Notes: generated from the letters alone by a model not told the origin. A stretch of DNA of 64,000 bases from Coniferiporia sulphurascens (GCA_002794785.1 NBBA01000017.1:186001-250000), one strand, 5' to 3'; positions 12,749-24,045 are shown, counted from the first letter of the stretch. Numbers and translations: made by a program.

Positions 12749-14027
12749 ATGTCGGAGGCAAACCCGCCTCCCCATAAAATCCCCCCGAGCTTCTTCCCGA
12801 CTACGGCTATTGTTAGTGTCCTATCTAAATGAATTGACTGGCCTTCAACGTCGTTTGCACAGGACCATGCCGTAGCAGGTATCGGAGCGGGCACAGTCGC
12901 CGTCCTCTGCATGCACCCCCTCGATCTCCTCAAAGTCAAGTTCCAAGTGTCCACGACTAATCCACAGGCCGGCATGGGAAGGGCCATCTACAATTCGCTT
13001 CATGACATCTACGCGTCTCAAGGTCTACGTGGTTTGTATAGAGGTGTAGGCGCAAACGTCGCGGGCAATGCGAGCAGCTGGGGCCTGTACTTTCTATTGT
13101 GAGTGGCCCATTTAACTTCGTTCTGTGGCATAAGGCTCTGACACGCTTCTCACTAGTTATAACATGTTAAAAAAGCGATTGTCGCCTACTGGTGATCCTA
13201 ATTACAAATTCTCCTCCGGCACTACTTTACTGTACGCTGCTGAAGCAAGTTCGCGCTTTCGCTTGCTTTGTGGGATGTACCTTTCTTACCGCCAGTCTTT
13301 CAGGTGCTGTAACAGCTATAATGACTAATCCCATATGGGTGGTCAAGGTCCGCATGTTTACAACCCAAGCTAATGCTTCGACCGCATACCGAAGCTTATG
13401 GCGTGGGTTTCTCTGGGTTCTGCATAAAATGTGCCCAGTGAGGCTGACCCTCGTTTCGTAGATGGGTTATCGTCAATCTACCGTACCGAAGGTGTTTCCG
13501 GCCTTTACCGCGGGACAACTCTTGCATTAGTCGGAGTCAGCAACGGTGCAATTCAGTTCATGGGCTACGAACAGCTCAAGTGGTTTTGCACTGAGCAGAA
13601 AAGGCGGAAATATAAGAAAATCGGGAAGGAATGGACGGTTGATGCGGAGAAATTGGTTCGCGTTTAAAACTCGCAAATGACGGTGTTGACCCACTAATTC
13701 ATTTTTGTGTAGTCAAATACCACTTACACCATCATTTCCGCGGCTTCGAAACTGTTAGCACTGACAGGGACGTATCCGTACCAAGTCGTGCGCTCGCGCA
13801 TCCAAAACGACGCGACCGCCCATTTGTATCCGACAATACCCGCATGCATTGCTCGGACGTGGCGGGAGGAAGGCTTTAGGGGTTTTTACAGGGGTCTAGG
13901 CACGAACTTCGTCCGCGTCCTGCCCGGGACATGCGTGACATTCGTAGTTTATGAAAACTTGGCGTGGCTGTTGAAGTCGAGCGCAAGGAAAAGCGAGGAG
14001 AGGAGGCTGGGGTCGGGAGAAGAGTAA
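12749..14027 (+). CDS. Mitochondrial carrier, FAD/folate transporter type (FLX1/SLC25A32-like)
   Basis: Inner-membrane solute carrier. Six exons: 12749-12811, 12863-13098, 13157-13248, 13304-13402, 13462-13655 and 13713-14027, giving 332 residues. The three mitochondrial carrier repeats are clear from their signature loops: MHPLDLLKVKFQ, TNPIWVVKVRMF and TYPYQVVRSRIQ. Each is followed by a helix ending in GLYRG or GFYRG. The Trp in the second motif and Gln in the third mark the subgroup carrying FAD, folate or pyridine nucleotides, in which FLX1 is the closest fungal type. The start MSEANPPPHKI leads straight into DHAVAGIGAGTVAVLC, the normal first helix. NAD carriers are the main alternative. 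Substrate is inferred from family only. Confidence 0.88.
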
Positions 14028-14701
14028 TAGGACCTTTTTGGAAGGATGATAGAAACTCATTTAATTTTTCTCTCCCATGCACTATTTTTATAACAAATAC
14101 ATGAACTTTTATTAGGAGCGCAAACAAGCTAATACTCGGTGAAGAATGCGCCTAAGATGCCTGACGAAGAGAGGAGGTCAGCTGTGTATTCGCAATAAGA
14201 GTTATGCAAAGAAGAATAAGGTCAGAGTAACTATAGACGAAAAAAGGCTTCGCAGGGAACGCCCACTCCCACATCCCTTGCAAGCATCTTCAAAACGATT
14301 CAGCCTACTGGACACAGGAGAGACTGGAGAATGGTGTCTCCCCCCACTTCATATAAAGTGGTGCAATCATTCCAGTCAAAATCAGACGAAGAGACTCACT
14401 GCTGGTATGGGGCGAAGTGTTCGCGATGCGATTGTGGTGACAAGAGGACAAGAGGACGCACAAATTTTGAATGAAATGGTATGCGACCCGTAAAGGAAGG
14501 AGGATCTCACGATTCCCGAAAACACACGAGAGCGAATTTACAGTCGCGGTTTGCACACATCGTCCAACCGTCCGCAAGCTCCCTCTTACACACCAACCTG
14601 GGTGCAAGTCGTCGTGCTCTGGGTTGGGTAAGCTACTTTGAAAGCGAACCGTTTACACGTCTGATTTTATTATGTCTTCCCTTTAGTGATATGCCAGACA
14701 C
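14028..14701. other. Intergenic, carrier 3' flank and PPR gene promoter
   Basis: About 670 bp without a recognisable gene. Both strands have only short open frames. Confidence 0.5.
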
Positions 14702-17700
14702 ATGCAATGCATTTGGACACCGTTGTCCGATGTCCGGAGAGCATCATGGCAAGCAATTAAAACGGCAAATAGAAGTGTACAACGCGCGCAGTATAGAAAT
14801 TTCTCTCTGGGCAAGCTTATAGAACGCGATGCGGATGAGGAGCCCTCCAAGAAAGCCAGATTCACTTCGCTGGCGCACGCGTTCGTGTCGACTGCCATCA
14901 GGGACACCTCAATTCCTCCTTCCCCACTCCCCGTCGTAGACCTTCCACAACCCTCCTCCCGGAATAAAAAATCCCCTCGTGAAAAGAATCGCTATACAGC
15001 TGCTCAGCTTTCCCGAGCTGCAGCACAATCCGTTCGGCTTGCATTTCAACAAAATGGTGTGCACGAAGCGTCTCTCATACTTCAAGCCCTCCGGGAGTCT
15101 GTTATTCAATACCGCAAAGGAAGGCAACCTGATAGATATGCGTTGGAGAAAGTTGCCATTGATTTCGGACAGGCTGTCTCTCCGCGTTTGGCGGTCCATT
15201 GCTTTTTGCACGAGCTTGTGCGCTCCGGGATGGCGCAGGGCGCCGGAACTTACGCTTGGCGCGCTCTGCGCTCGCATCTTCGTATCCACCCGCGCACATT
15301 GCGTCTTATCACGGAAACACTGTGCAAAGAGGACATTCAAGCGCTGCACGATGACGGCTTCCGAACGCAGATACGCCTTGCTAAGGAGGCGATCGAGCAT
15401 CCGGGAAAGCGGCCCCAGAAAATAGGCTGGCAGAATTTGCAAGCTCCGCGCACACGGCTTGCGGCGCAGCTGTTCTTTGCGGCGAAACAGTATCAGAGGC
15501 AGCGCGCGAAACAAATGTTCCAGCAGCTTATTGACGCGTGCTTGCTGCAGGGCGAGATCATCGTCGTGAGCTTTCTGTTCGCCTTTTTGGTGAAGCAGTG
15601 GCAGGTGCGGCTCACCCGAGGAAAGGATGGTCCTGAGCCAGGGTCAGAACTGGATGTTGTCGAGAAGAATGGGGTGTTGTCTGGAGAGAATGCACGAGGT
15701 GTCTCCATTGACAACCTTCCTCCTGTGGAAAACTCGTTCATGACCCAGATGCTGAGATCCATAAATTCTGCCATCTACAATACTCCTCTCCCCGAATCGC
15801 AAGCCATACAACCGACATTCGAGGAAGCGGCGCAAGCCCTGGCGATCCTCGCAGACATGCTAACTGACGATGCCCTCCCGTTCGAATCTCTTTCATCATT
15901 GATCAGTACGCTTGTATCGTTTCCCTCGACACCGCCCGTCAAAGTTTGGGTGCATCAGAACGGACAGCGTCATCTTAAAGTGGCACGCAAGTATTTCGAC
16001 GAGGTGCTTGATAGTTTGGTGGAAAAAGCAATATCTGATCACCCCCCGGCCCCTGGACATGGCCCAGAACTTGGTCGTCTCTCACGCAATACACTCCTGC
16101 ACTACGCGCTGCGTCGCAAGTTGTCACCCGCTCTGGGAGAGAAGATCTTTAACGGAATGCTGGCAGAGGGGGGTAGGAACAAGCCGGATATCGCCACGTA
16201 TAATATTCTGCTGAGGTCGGGGACGCTGTTCAGGAGAAACGATATATCCGAAAAGATCTTGGGGTTATTGCGCGGACGACCTGAGAACTTCGACCATTCT
16301 ATCATGTACGAACCATCACACGCGGCGTTGAGTTCAGAGGACTTGGAGATGGCTTTAGACCCTGAGGATGAGTTCTTGGACTCTGAAGCGGCCAAGGAGG
16401 AACAGGGCGGGGAAGTCCAATCACCGGACTTGTTATCTTCATCGCATCCTGATGAATCGGATACCCCTACGGGCATATCAAAGCCAGCCGAGTCATTCAG
16501 ACAGCTTCCTGAGTCAATTGCAGAGCTCCCTATACGGATTCGGCGCATTTTGAGCGAGGACTTCGACCCGAATTTCATTATTTCACCGGATTCTGAACTC
16601 CGCGCAGATGGAATCACACTCACTAGCTACATCTCCTACCTTACCGCAACTAGCAATCCCGGAGTGGTTGCCCGCCTCATCTTCTTTCTTATTCCGGAGC
16701 TTCAAGTCGTCGACCACCCTGCTTACGATGCGGAGGCCCGCAAGCTGCGACGACAGAAACGCGCTATGGACAAGCATGTAGCTGTGCAGCGTGCGATCGC
16801 ACTTGGCCCGTACTTCTTCACGTCCGTGCTGAACGCGCTGGTGAAGGCGCGAGAAACGGGTCTCGCGGAGCGTGTGTGGTTGCTCGCAAAGCAGGCAGAG
16901 ATGCTCAGCTGGGATCCACAGTTCGCTGGCGCAACACAACCGTGGGCGCTCCCTATCGCTGCTTATACAATTATGATGCAGTGTTACGCTGCGGAAGCAC
17001 GTAAGGGCCTTGATATGAGGTACCTCTCTCAGGGTGCGGATAGGCACGGGGAAGTAGATAATTGGACGCCGAAGCATCACGGGCGTGTTAAAGGGTGGGC
17101 GCTCTTCGTCCTCAAAAGAGCCCGTCGGAAGAGGACGGGGGAAGTAAGTCCACTCGAGGCTGGTCGCGAGATGGGATCACTTCTGTTCCGCTCGATGCAG
17201 GCTGGTGGGCAGGATATATATGAGCAGCTTATGTCTTACATGGAGCGGGAGGGTAAGTGCCCTCCGCCGAAGAACATTCGGCTCCCCATCCCGGATGAGC
17301 GTTTTTTCAACGCCGCGCTCGACCTTTTCGGTCGTTATCCTGGGATGTACGTCCGGCAGGTCAAGGAGGACAAGGCCCGGTGGAAGCGTCTGAATGGACA
17401 GGCACTTGAGCATTTCGTCAAGTTCGGTCATGTTAACTACCCGCGCGACCCGATGCTCGTCAATATGGTCCAGGAGATGCACAAGGCTGGGTTTGAAGTG
17501 CCGGAAGCCTTCAAGCGCATGCTTATTGGCCAATATGTCCCACCTTTAGGAGGAGACCCTAGCAAAAATCGCCAAAAGTCCAGCCCATATAGCGTCAAGC
17601 ATAATCAACAATTTACCCCTCACCAACTTCCGACAGCCAAATCCCGTGGCTTGCCCGTTAGGAAAGGATTGAAGGTTGGAAAGATTCTAGTGCCCTCACC

Positions 17701-17731
17701 TCCACCACCTCCGACAAACTCGTCCGTGTAG
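14702..17731 (+). CDS. Large mitochondrial PPR-like protein
   Basis: Single uninterrupted frame of 1009 residues. The first ~35 residues (starting MQCIWTPLSDVRRASW) are basic, hydroxylated and acid-free, like a mitochondrial presequence. The body is mostly helical. A segment around residues 490-520 (MLAEGGRNKPDIATYNILLR) has the pentatricopeptide-repeat signature DxATYNxLL, and others (for example AAYTIMMQCYAAEARKG near residue 760) are PPR-like helices. PPR proteins bind organellar RNA and act in processing, stability or translation. The exact target and orthologue are not evident. Residues ~545-630 are acidic, Ser-rich and probably disordered; the tail is basic and Pro rich. It has no introns, although most neighbours are intron-rich. 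Its stop is only 49 bp from that of the convergent IF-3 gene. Confidence 0.75.
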   Translation: MQCIWTPLSDVRRASWQAIKTANRSVQRAQYRNFSLGKLIERDADEEPSKKARFTSLAHAFVSTAIRDTSIPPSPLPVVDLPQPSSRNKKSPREKNRYTAAQLSRAAAQSVRLAFQQNGVHEASLILQALRESVIQYRKGRQPDRYALEKVAIDFGQAVSPRLAVHCFLHELVRSGMAQGAGTYAWRALRSHLRIHPRTLRLITETLCKEDIQALHDDGFRTQIRLAKEAIEHPGKRPQKIGWQNLQAPRTRLAAQLFFAAKQYQRQRAKQMFQQLIDACLLQGEIIVVSFLFAFLVKQWQVRLTRGKDGPEPGSELDVVEKNGVLSGENARGVSIDNLPPVENSFMTQMLRSINSAIYNTPLPESQAIQPTFEEAAQALAILADMLTDDALPFESLSSLISTLVSFPSTPPVKVWVHQNGQRHLKVARKYFDEVLDSLVEKAISDHPPAPGHGPELGRLSRNTLLHYALRRKLSPALGEKIFNGMLAEGGRNKPDIATYNILLRSGTLFRRNDISEKILGLLRGRPENFDHSIMYEPSHAALSSEDLEMALDPEDEFLDSEAAKEEQGGEVQSPDLLSSSHPDESDTPTGISKPAESFRQLPESIAELPIRIRRILSEDFDPNFIISPDSELRADGITLTSYISYLTATSNPGVVARLIFFLIPELQVVDHPAYDAEARKLRRQKRAMDKHVAVQRAIALGPYFFTSVLNALVKARETGLAERVWLLAKQAEMLSWDPQFAGATQPWALPIAAYTIMMQCYAAEARKGLDMRYLSQGADRHGEVDNWTPKHHGRVKGWALFVLKRARRKRTGEVSPLEAGREMGSLLFRSMQAGGQDIYEQLMSYMEREGKCPPPKNIRLPIPDERFFNAALDLFGRYPGMYVRQVKEDKARWKRLNGQALEHFVKFGHVNYPRDPMLVNMVQEMHKAGFEVPEAFKRMLIGQYVPPLGGDPSKNRQKSSPYSVKHNQQFTPHQLPTAKSRGLPVRKGLKVGKILVPSPPPPPTNSSV

Positions 17732-17780
17732 TATTATTGAATTACTGGCAATATGTATAATAAGGATACTTTGCAAATGA

Positions 17781-18467
17781 TTAGTCCTCTAATATTTCTG
17801 GCCCGTTCTCTGTCTTCGTCTTTACGTCTACCTTCGACTTGTCCACGCGTAGGTACACGACACCGATGCCCTTTTCTAACGTCCATTCGCGTCTTTCCAA
17901 GGCAACGTCCCCCAAGGTATCCACGACATGCTGCAACTTGCTTAACATTTCCCTCCTATGAGGTAACAGCTGGTTTGTCTTCGGTGCGAATGCGACATCG
18001 ACCAAATTCCCGCGCAAGAGCTGGTCGCGCGCTCTCTTGAGCTTGTGCGCGAGGTCCGTTGGTGCGACGTTCCACGTCATCTGTACCTCCTTCTGTTCCA
18101 CCTTCGTCGCCCTGCGCTTTGCTTTGATCGCCTTTTGCGCCTCACGGAACTCCTGTATGTTCTGGGCCTTCACTACCGGCGGGTCGAGCTGCACGAGCTC
18201 GACAAAATGCGTCTTGCGGTTGATCCTCGCGAGCACGTCGACGAGCGGCTCGGATGGGGTGAGCTTGTCCGTCTCTGGGTCGACGCACTGCACGAATTTG
18301 TACCTGATTTCTTCGTTTCGCGGTTTTCGTGTGACCCGTTCCTTGTCCTTGTCGTATTTTAGAACGATTGGAGTTGATGAGAACGTTCGGAGGGTATGGG
18401 AGGATGTGCTTGCGCCCCATCTTAACGCGTCAGGAAACAGAAGACGCGTACACCGTGCGGCTAGCAT
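17781..18467 (-). CDS. Mitochondrial translation initiation factor IF-3
   Basis: IF-3 family protein that binds the small mitoribosomal subunit and helps start-codon selection. Single exon of 228 residues. The presequence runs MLAARCTRLLFPDALRWGAS to FSSTPIVLKYD, with a likely processing site near residue 35. The IF-3 N domain follows as PRNEEIRYKFVQCVDPETDKL and EPLVDVLARINRKTHFVELVQLDPPVVKAQN. The charged linker is rich in Lys/Arg. The C domain has VQMTWNVAPTDLAHKLKRARDQLLRGNLVDVAF and ends in a beta-rich segment. The order matches bacterial and mitochondrial IF-3. It is divergent from CBP80 and convergent with the PPR-like gene, so two mitochondrial gene-expression factors lie side by side. 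Confidence 0.88.
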   Translation of the reverse strand: MLAARCTRLLFPDALRWGASTSSHTLRTFSSTPIVLKYDKDKERVTRKPRNEEIRYKFVQCVDPETDKLTPSEPLVDVLARINRKTHFVELVQLDPPVVKAQNIQEFREAQKAIKAKRRATKVEQKEVQMTWNVAPTDLAHKLKRARDQLLRGNLVDVAFAPKTNQLLPHRREMLSKLQHVVDTLGDVALERREWTLEKGIGVVYLRVDKSKVDVKTKTENGPEILED

Positions 18468-18741
18468 GTTTTACTCCTAGAATAGGAATTAGTTGGTACG
18501 AATATATAGTGAATAAAGAAGCCGGTATTACTTGCTCGTCGTGCGTAGCAGAGACGCTTGACGATTGTAGGAGAGCGGTAAATTTCAGTGGATGTAGATC
18601 AGGGTCTTGTGCGTCCGCGGCTTTTCCTGTTTGGACATTGGACATTTCCAGCGGTGAGCGCTTGAGCACTGACCACTACATAGTTGAATTCAAAAAAACG
18701 CGTCCTTTGACGAGAAAAAGAAACTCGTTAGCAGAGCGGCC
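18468..18741. promoter_or_regulatory. Bidirectional promoter, IF-3 / CBP80
   Basis: A 274-bp spacer between divergent start codons. It contains an ATATATAG element near 18500 that could serve either gene. Function is inferred from gene arrangement. Confidence 0.45.
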
Positions 18742-21700
18742 ATGAGTTATCACAGACACGGCGGCGGCGGAGGCGGTCGGCGACGGAACCACAGAGGTGA
18801 GGAAATGCGAAATATTTGGAAAGATTGAGCGGCCCATGGAAGGTGTTGGTTGGTTGTGCGACTCTACTAGATGACTATGACGACCGTATTGGACGCGAGG
18901 TGTACGAGACGCCTGAGCAGAAGCTGAGGACCTCGATCATCCGTTTTGGCGAGGTGGTGAGTGTTGCTGGCTTCGACTTGCTTGGCCAGCGCGTTGAGGT
19001 CGACCTAACCCCGCAGGACGCCAGCCAGGAGATACCAAAAGTTGCACAGGAAGTGCGCGAACAGAATGCGAGTTCCCCCAGTATCCCTGCTATCTCAGAG
19101 GGCTTTCGGATAGGGTGTGTTCTCTTTCTGTCTCTATGAACTGTATTGACACTGCTGCTTTCCGCCAGAGTAACGGAGGAGCCATACAAAATACCATACT
19201 ATGCCGCCCTCCTCCGCACCCTAGACGAGTCGCCAGAAACCAACGCTGATATCTTACTTGGGAAGCAAGTTCTGGACGACTTCTGGAAAAGTTTCCAAGC
19301 GTTCTTGGACAAGCTGGCATGGAGAGAAGTCAGGCTTTGTGTGAGTACCTGTGCCCAACCATCCACCAAGTACCTCTTCACGAACGTCTCTTGCTTCTAT
19401 AGGTGCATTTCTTCGCGCACTTGACCTCCGCAGGGGTTATCTCCGTTTCCTCTTTGCTCTCTCTGCTACAGTCATTCACAGCTGTGCTGGAGGAGTTCGG
19501 CGTGTCACACAATCGCGCAAAAAATGCTGCTTTGTGCGCTGCCGAAGGATTGATGAGGGTAAGCACGACTTGTTGGACTTTCACATTTGATTATAACGCT
19601 CGAATTAATCAGGCTGGACCGGAGCTGAAGAAACACTCTTCTTCGGAAGTCACGGCAATCATCACAGCCATACAGACCTACGCGGACATGTCCCAGGGCA
19701 GCAAATTACTCACTTCTCCCTTGGTGAGACTGCATTCCGAATCTGGAGGGTTCGAAGGAGCATCCGAGGTGAGCCGTTAATGCCACGTATTGATACTGTG
19801 CACACTCTGAATATTATCGACAGGTCCTTGATAACGCCATTGAAGTCTTGAGGGCCCTCGATGAGTCCGACTTTGCGGACTCAGCGTCGAGCTTTGTCCA
19901 CCCGTATGCGGATATGGAATACTTATCGCCCTACTTCGATCTCCCTTCGGTTCTCGTACCACCGGAAGTTATAGAGCTGGAAAACCTTACAGACGGGGCA
20001 GAAGATAACGCGCAGTCTCCCAAAAACGAAGAATGGCCTGAATACAGAATTCGGTTGTTTGATAATGACGTAAGTGTCGTGCATCTCACGCACTGGGGGA
20101 AGGCGGCTTAAAAATTTCTGAATAGGTTACGGCAAACCCGACCACTGCCCTGGGTTACTCTGTGAACACTCTCCTTTCCGACGTCATTGATATATTCGAG
20201 GTAAATAGGAAGGAATGTGCGAGACTTCTCCTCGAGATACCGAAGTGGCTTCCACCTGGTACGTTTAAAGCGAGGCCGGGAGTCCCCAGCGAGAACGACA
20301 CTGTGGACGGACCTGCTTGGCAGTTGGAAAGCTGTATAATAGAAGTATGTTTTCCCACGTTAATTGGTGTGTGAGGAACACTGACGCAACTCTGGACGAT
20401 AGAACACTCTTGCGATGCTTCTCGTCCTTCCGAGATCGACACACCGCTCGGTCTATTACATTGCGATGTTAACCGACCTATGCAAGCTCCAACCACAAAC
20501 AAGTGGACCGGCTGTAGGTAAATCCATTAGGAAACTGTACAGTTACCTGGGTGATGGCCTGGACGTCGAAGCTGCGCACAAATTCGCGGAGTGGTTCGCG
20601 ACTCATATGAGCAACTTCTCATTCCTATGGGTATGGAAAGAGTGGTAAGTTTGACTTATTTTGGTCTGCACAAGTCTGTAGCTCCACTCATCACGTTTTT
20701 CTATAGGGTACCGGACCTTTCGTTAACTAGTCATCATCCGAAGCGGAACTTTATTCGCCGGGCGATCGAGATAGAGATTCGTTTGTCGTACTTCGATCGC
20801 ATTCACAAGACGCTGCCTGAGCCCTACCAGGCCGTCGATGCTGGCGCCCTGCCGGACCAGGCCCCCGGCCCTGAGTTCGATTATGACGATCCTCGTGAGC
20901 TCTTAAACTTTGATAAAATGTTAAAGGATGATCTGCTTATGTGTAATTGCGGCAGTCAACCCTTATCATGACGCCGCACAATCTTTGCTGGAATTACTCC
21001 GCGGACGTACCAAGGCGGATGACATCAACGCGCACATCGAAACGCTCAGAAATAACTTGGTCGAGACGTCCGACGGAGACGTACACGCCGATTCCGTCAC
21101 TCGCTCGATCACAATCCAGGCTCTTCTACACATTGGCGCGCGCTCATTCTCACATTTCTTAAACGCAATAGAGCGCTACTTGCCTGTGTTGCGCGCTCTT
21201 GCAACAAGTACTGACGCCAAAGCGGATATCTTGCACGCCGCGGCGAACTTCTGGCGGCGTAATCGCCAGATGGTACGCATTGTGTTTGATAAGCTCATGC
21301 AGTATCAGATAGTCGACCCGTCGGACGTCATCGCCTGGGCGTTTACAGCTCAGGAAGGAGCCCCGGCTTATATCGATGCGTTCCGCTGGGAGATTATCGA
21401 GGGTGCGTTGGACAAGGCGAACGGACGCGTGGCAGTCGCGAGGAAAAAAGTATCGGTGTTGAGGAAAGAGGAGGACGACAGCCGTGCACGTGAAAAGGCA
21501 AGCGGGAATATGGAAGTTGACACTGAAGGTTATTATGATCATCCCTGCCCATGATTTTGTCGTTTCTGATTGATTATGGATTCATTGTAGCGGTCCTGGA
21601 AAAGCTTACTGATGACTCGCCGGCACTTACAACTGCGTCGAAGGCTTACTCGACCTTGACACGCGAGCAGCGTGCTGTGTTGTCGAAAACACTCAACGAG

Positions 21701-22036
21701 TTTGTCAACGTCCTAGGTGGGACAGAGTCAATCCTCGCCGAGTCAGCGTGGTTCAACCGCGCAAATTGGTCGAACGCGGAATGGGACGCCTGGGAGACCT
21801 GGGGCTGGTACCGCAACTTCTGTCGGATGGTACGTTTGCTTTCCGATCCTTAATGACATGCGCGTTTCGCATTTATTGATGCTTCGCTCGCCTGCTGGAC
21901 ACAGTATGCGTCGTACTTGCGCAGCTATTCGACTGCGCTTGGCACGGTTGCGTTTGCCAAAATTGAGGGATCGACGGACGACGCGTCCTTGCTTCTCAAA
22001 CGGGTCTGGAACGTCTCGACAGGCCAGGAGGCGTGA
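18742..22036 (+). CDS. Nuclear cap-binding protein subunit 1 (CBP80)
   Basis: Large subunit of the nuclear cap-binding complex. With CBP20 it binds m7G-capped transcripts and links capping to splicing, 3' processing and export. Twelve exons: 18742-18796, 18871-19114, 19169-19340, 19403-19558, 19613-19768, 19824-20069, 20126-20344, 20403-20644, 20707-20894, 20956-21528, 21591-21829 and 21905-22036, giving 873 residues. The N-terminus is a Gly/Arg-rich tail (MSYHRHGGGGGGRRRNHR) leading to YETPEQKLRTSIIRFGEV and the first MIF4G domain. The second and third helical domains carry VLPRSTHRSVYYIAMLTDLC, SHHPKRNFIRRAIEIEIRLSY and NPYHDAAQSLLELLRGR. The C-terminal WGWYRNFCRM segment is typical. The length is close to that of fungal CBP80. 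Confidence 0.9.
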
Positions 22037-22290
22037 AAAGCTCTTAATGACCATTTATTATCCTAATTCTCGCTATATGTGAGCGCCAGCGGGCCTGTTT
22101 GCGACTTCGACTAGATCGTCTACGAATGACAGTGCTATATATGCGTGCTACTACCATGCGTTAACGTGTGACAACAATAAAGAACCAACGAGATGAAGAG
22201 GGGGAGTCATATGATATCTACACCAAATAAAGGGGTATGAATGAGGTCTACATCTATGAATACATACACTTTCAGTCTATTCTATTGGAT
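22037..22290. other. Short convergent spacer, CBP80 / nucleotide-sugar transporter
   Basis: About 250 bp between two stop codons. Presumed overlapping or abutting 3' UTRs and terminators. No gene. Confidence 0.5.
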
Positions 22291-24045
22291 TTACTCTTCT
22301 TTCTTCTTGGGCACTGATGATTTCCGGCTCCCTAAAGTATACCCGACCGTGCCCATAAGGACTGCGGCCGCACCAAACCAGAGAGGGGCGCTGCTACTTG
22401 CGCCGCCGAGAAGCAGAACGCTTATACCGAGGGAAACTGCCTTGCGCACGACCAGCACAAGCGCCACGGTCAGACTGCCCACGCGTGCGGTCAGGCGGTT
22501 CACACCTGCGACGCATAACAATTGCGTGAGTACGTTCGCGAATAGCGGCACATAGAACGCGGGCACGCGTAAGGAAGGGAGATGAATGGGGAGGTATGGA
22601 AGCGGTTGGGGAGATGAGCCGGGGCTGGTAGAGGCAGCGAAGGCGAAGGGGGCGGCTGCATCAAGCTGGAGCTGCGGCCCTGCATTAGCGGTACGGATCT
22701 GCGCAGCAAGGTCGGACCAACGTAACGCGAAGAGAGGTAGTGAGAGTGCGTGCAGATAGAACATGGCTTCCGCCCAATCACCGCGTCCGTAACGCTCGAA
22801 CGCCCGGTCCTGGGCCAAACCTAGGAAACCAGAAAGCACCAATGCGAGTGTGAGAATACCGATGCCAATGGCATACTTTCCGTACGAGCCAGAATTGGCC
22901 TGTACATCTAAAGATGCAGGTGCAGACGCAGACGCGGCCTTTCGCGGGGCCCGTGGCTTTGATTGTGTAGATGAGAGCGTAGTGAGCGCCACACCTAATG
23001 TCACGAGTATGACTGAACAGACTTGAATGCGCGAGTATCTTAATTACATAGGCATAATTAGGAAAGGTCGCAAAAAACAGGGTTAGACATTACCGGCGCT
23101 TCTCGAAAAGCCAGCCCATAAGCATGTTAACCACGAGGCCACCGCTTCTGAATATGATGTGCACCGCCATTGGGACATGGTATGCAAAGGCGGCGTTATT
23201 GAGGAGGCTAACAAGAAGAAAAAGCAGCACTTGAACAGCATAACGAGCGAGTGGTATACGCCGGGGCTTGAGGCGGTAGCGTAAAGAATTGGGGGTAAAG
23301 CGGGAGGTGTGAGGATACAGCAAGGCCGGATAGTCAGCTTCCGAAATGTCCAAGACCATATTTGCCGTGTCCGAGAGCAAAGGACCTTCCTGTAGAATGA
23401 TCTTGAATGAAATTGATTGAGGTACGGAAACAGATGGAGGCAATAGAACAATTGGGGCAGCATTGGCCCTTATCTTAGAGGAGACTAGCTCTGCTTGCGT
23501 AGCAGGAGAGGCGTCGAAAGTAGAACAGCCAGGGCCACGAAATGAAATAATGTAGACCACAGGCGACGCATCTTCACCTGTTCTGAGGGGCGACAGCTTC
23601 TGCACATCGTTTTCACACCCATCTGCGGGCGAAGCAATTTCGGGAGAGGATCCTCCCAGGTGTGCGGCAAGACCTTGTGCAAAAGAACGGGCGATGCGTT
23701 CGTTTTGCCCATGAACAGCGACGCTGGCAACACCCGAGTTATGCAGGGAGGCGGCTACACGCTTAAACACGCTGTCTCTCGATACGCGCCTGGGAAGTAA
23801 CACGAGCTGGCGCCGCAGGCCGACAAGCGCGACGAGCAAAAATTGAGCGAAGGTAACGAGGGTGCCTGCTGGCGGGTATTGAGAGGTGATGACCTCAAGA
23901 GTTAGCGCGTTGCTACGTGGAAAGGTCAAGAAAGAACGTCTCAGCGAGCCGAGGATGACGGGGCGCACCTGCAGCATCCCCCAAAAATCAGGCTGTACGT
24001 TATGAGAGGCTCGGCGATGCTCGCGACGAGCATCTGAAAGAACAT
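22291..24045 (-). CDS. UDP-N-acetylglucosamine transporter (YEA4/SLC35B4, UAA family) with large internal insertion
   Basis: Nucleotide-sugar transporter of the ER/Golgi membrane; yeast Yea4 carries UDP-GlcNAc for chitin synthesis. Three exons: 24045-23969, 23912-23094 and 23038-22291, giving 547 residues. Family motifs: LIFGGCCSNALTLEVITSQYPPAGTLVTFAQF in the first two helices, then LKPRRIPLARY and LLNNAAFAYHVPMAVHIIFRSGGLVVNML. The C-terminal half is multi-spanning, with YGRGDWAEAMFYLHALSLP and a Lys-rich end SSVPKKKEE. Between helices two and three there is an insert of about 172 residues (23790-23273) where relatives have a short basic loop; it is hydrophilic and of unknown origin. The start at 24045 matches the family N-terminus. 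An in-frame ATG at 24189 would add 48 residues. Confidence 0.85.

Noticed and set aside
14909..15514. 201-codon minus-strand frame inside the PPR-like gene
   Set aside because: Antisense shadow of a long real coding frame in GC-rich sequence.
22500..22781. Antisense-looking frames within the transporter, CBP80, SEC7 and SSK1 exons
   Set aside because: Shadow frames of real coding exons; they have no motifs of their own.
23290..23784. Treating the transporter insertion as a ~500-bp intron
   Set aside because: About 165 codons without a stop and coherent protein-like segments make coding more likely, although it is kept as a test in the findings.
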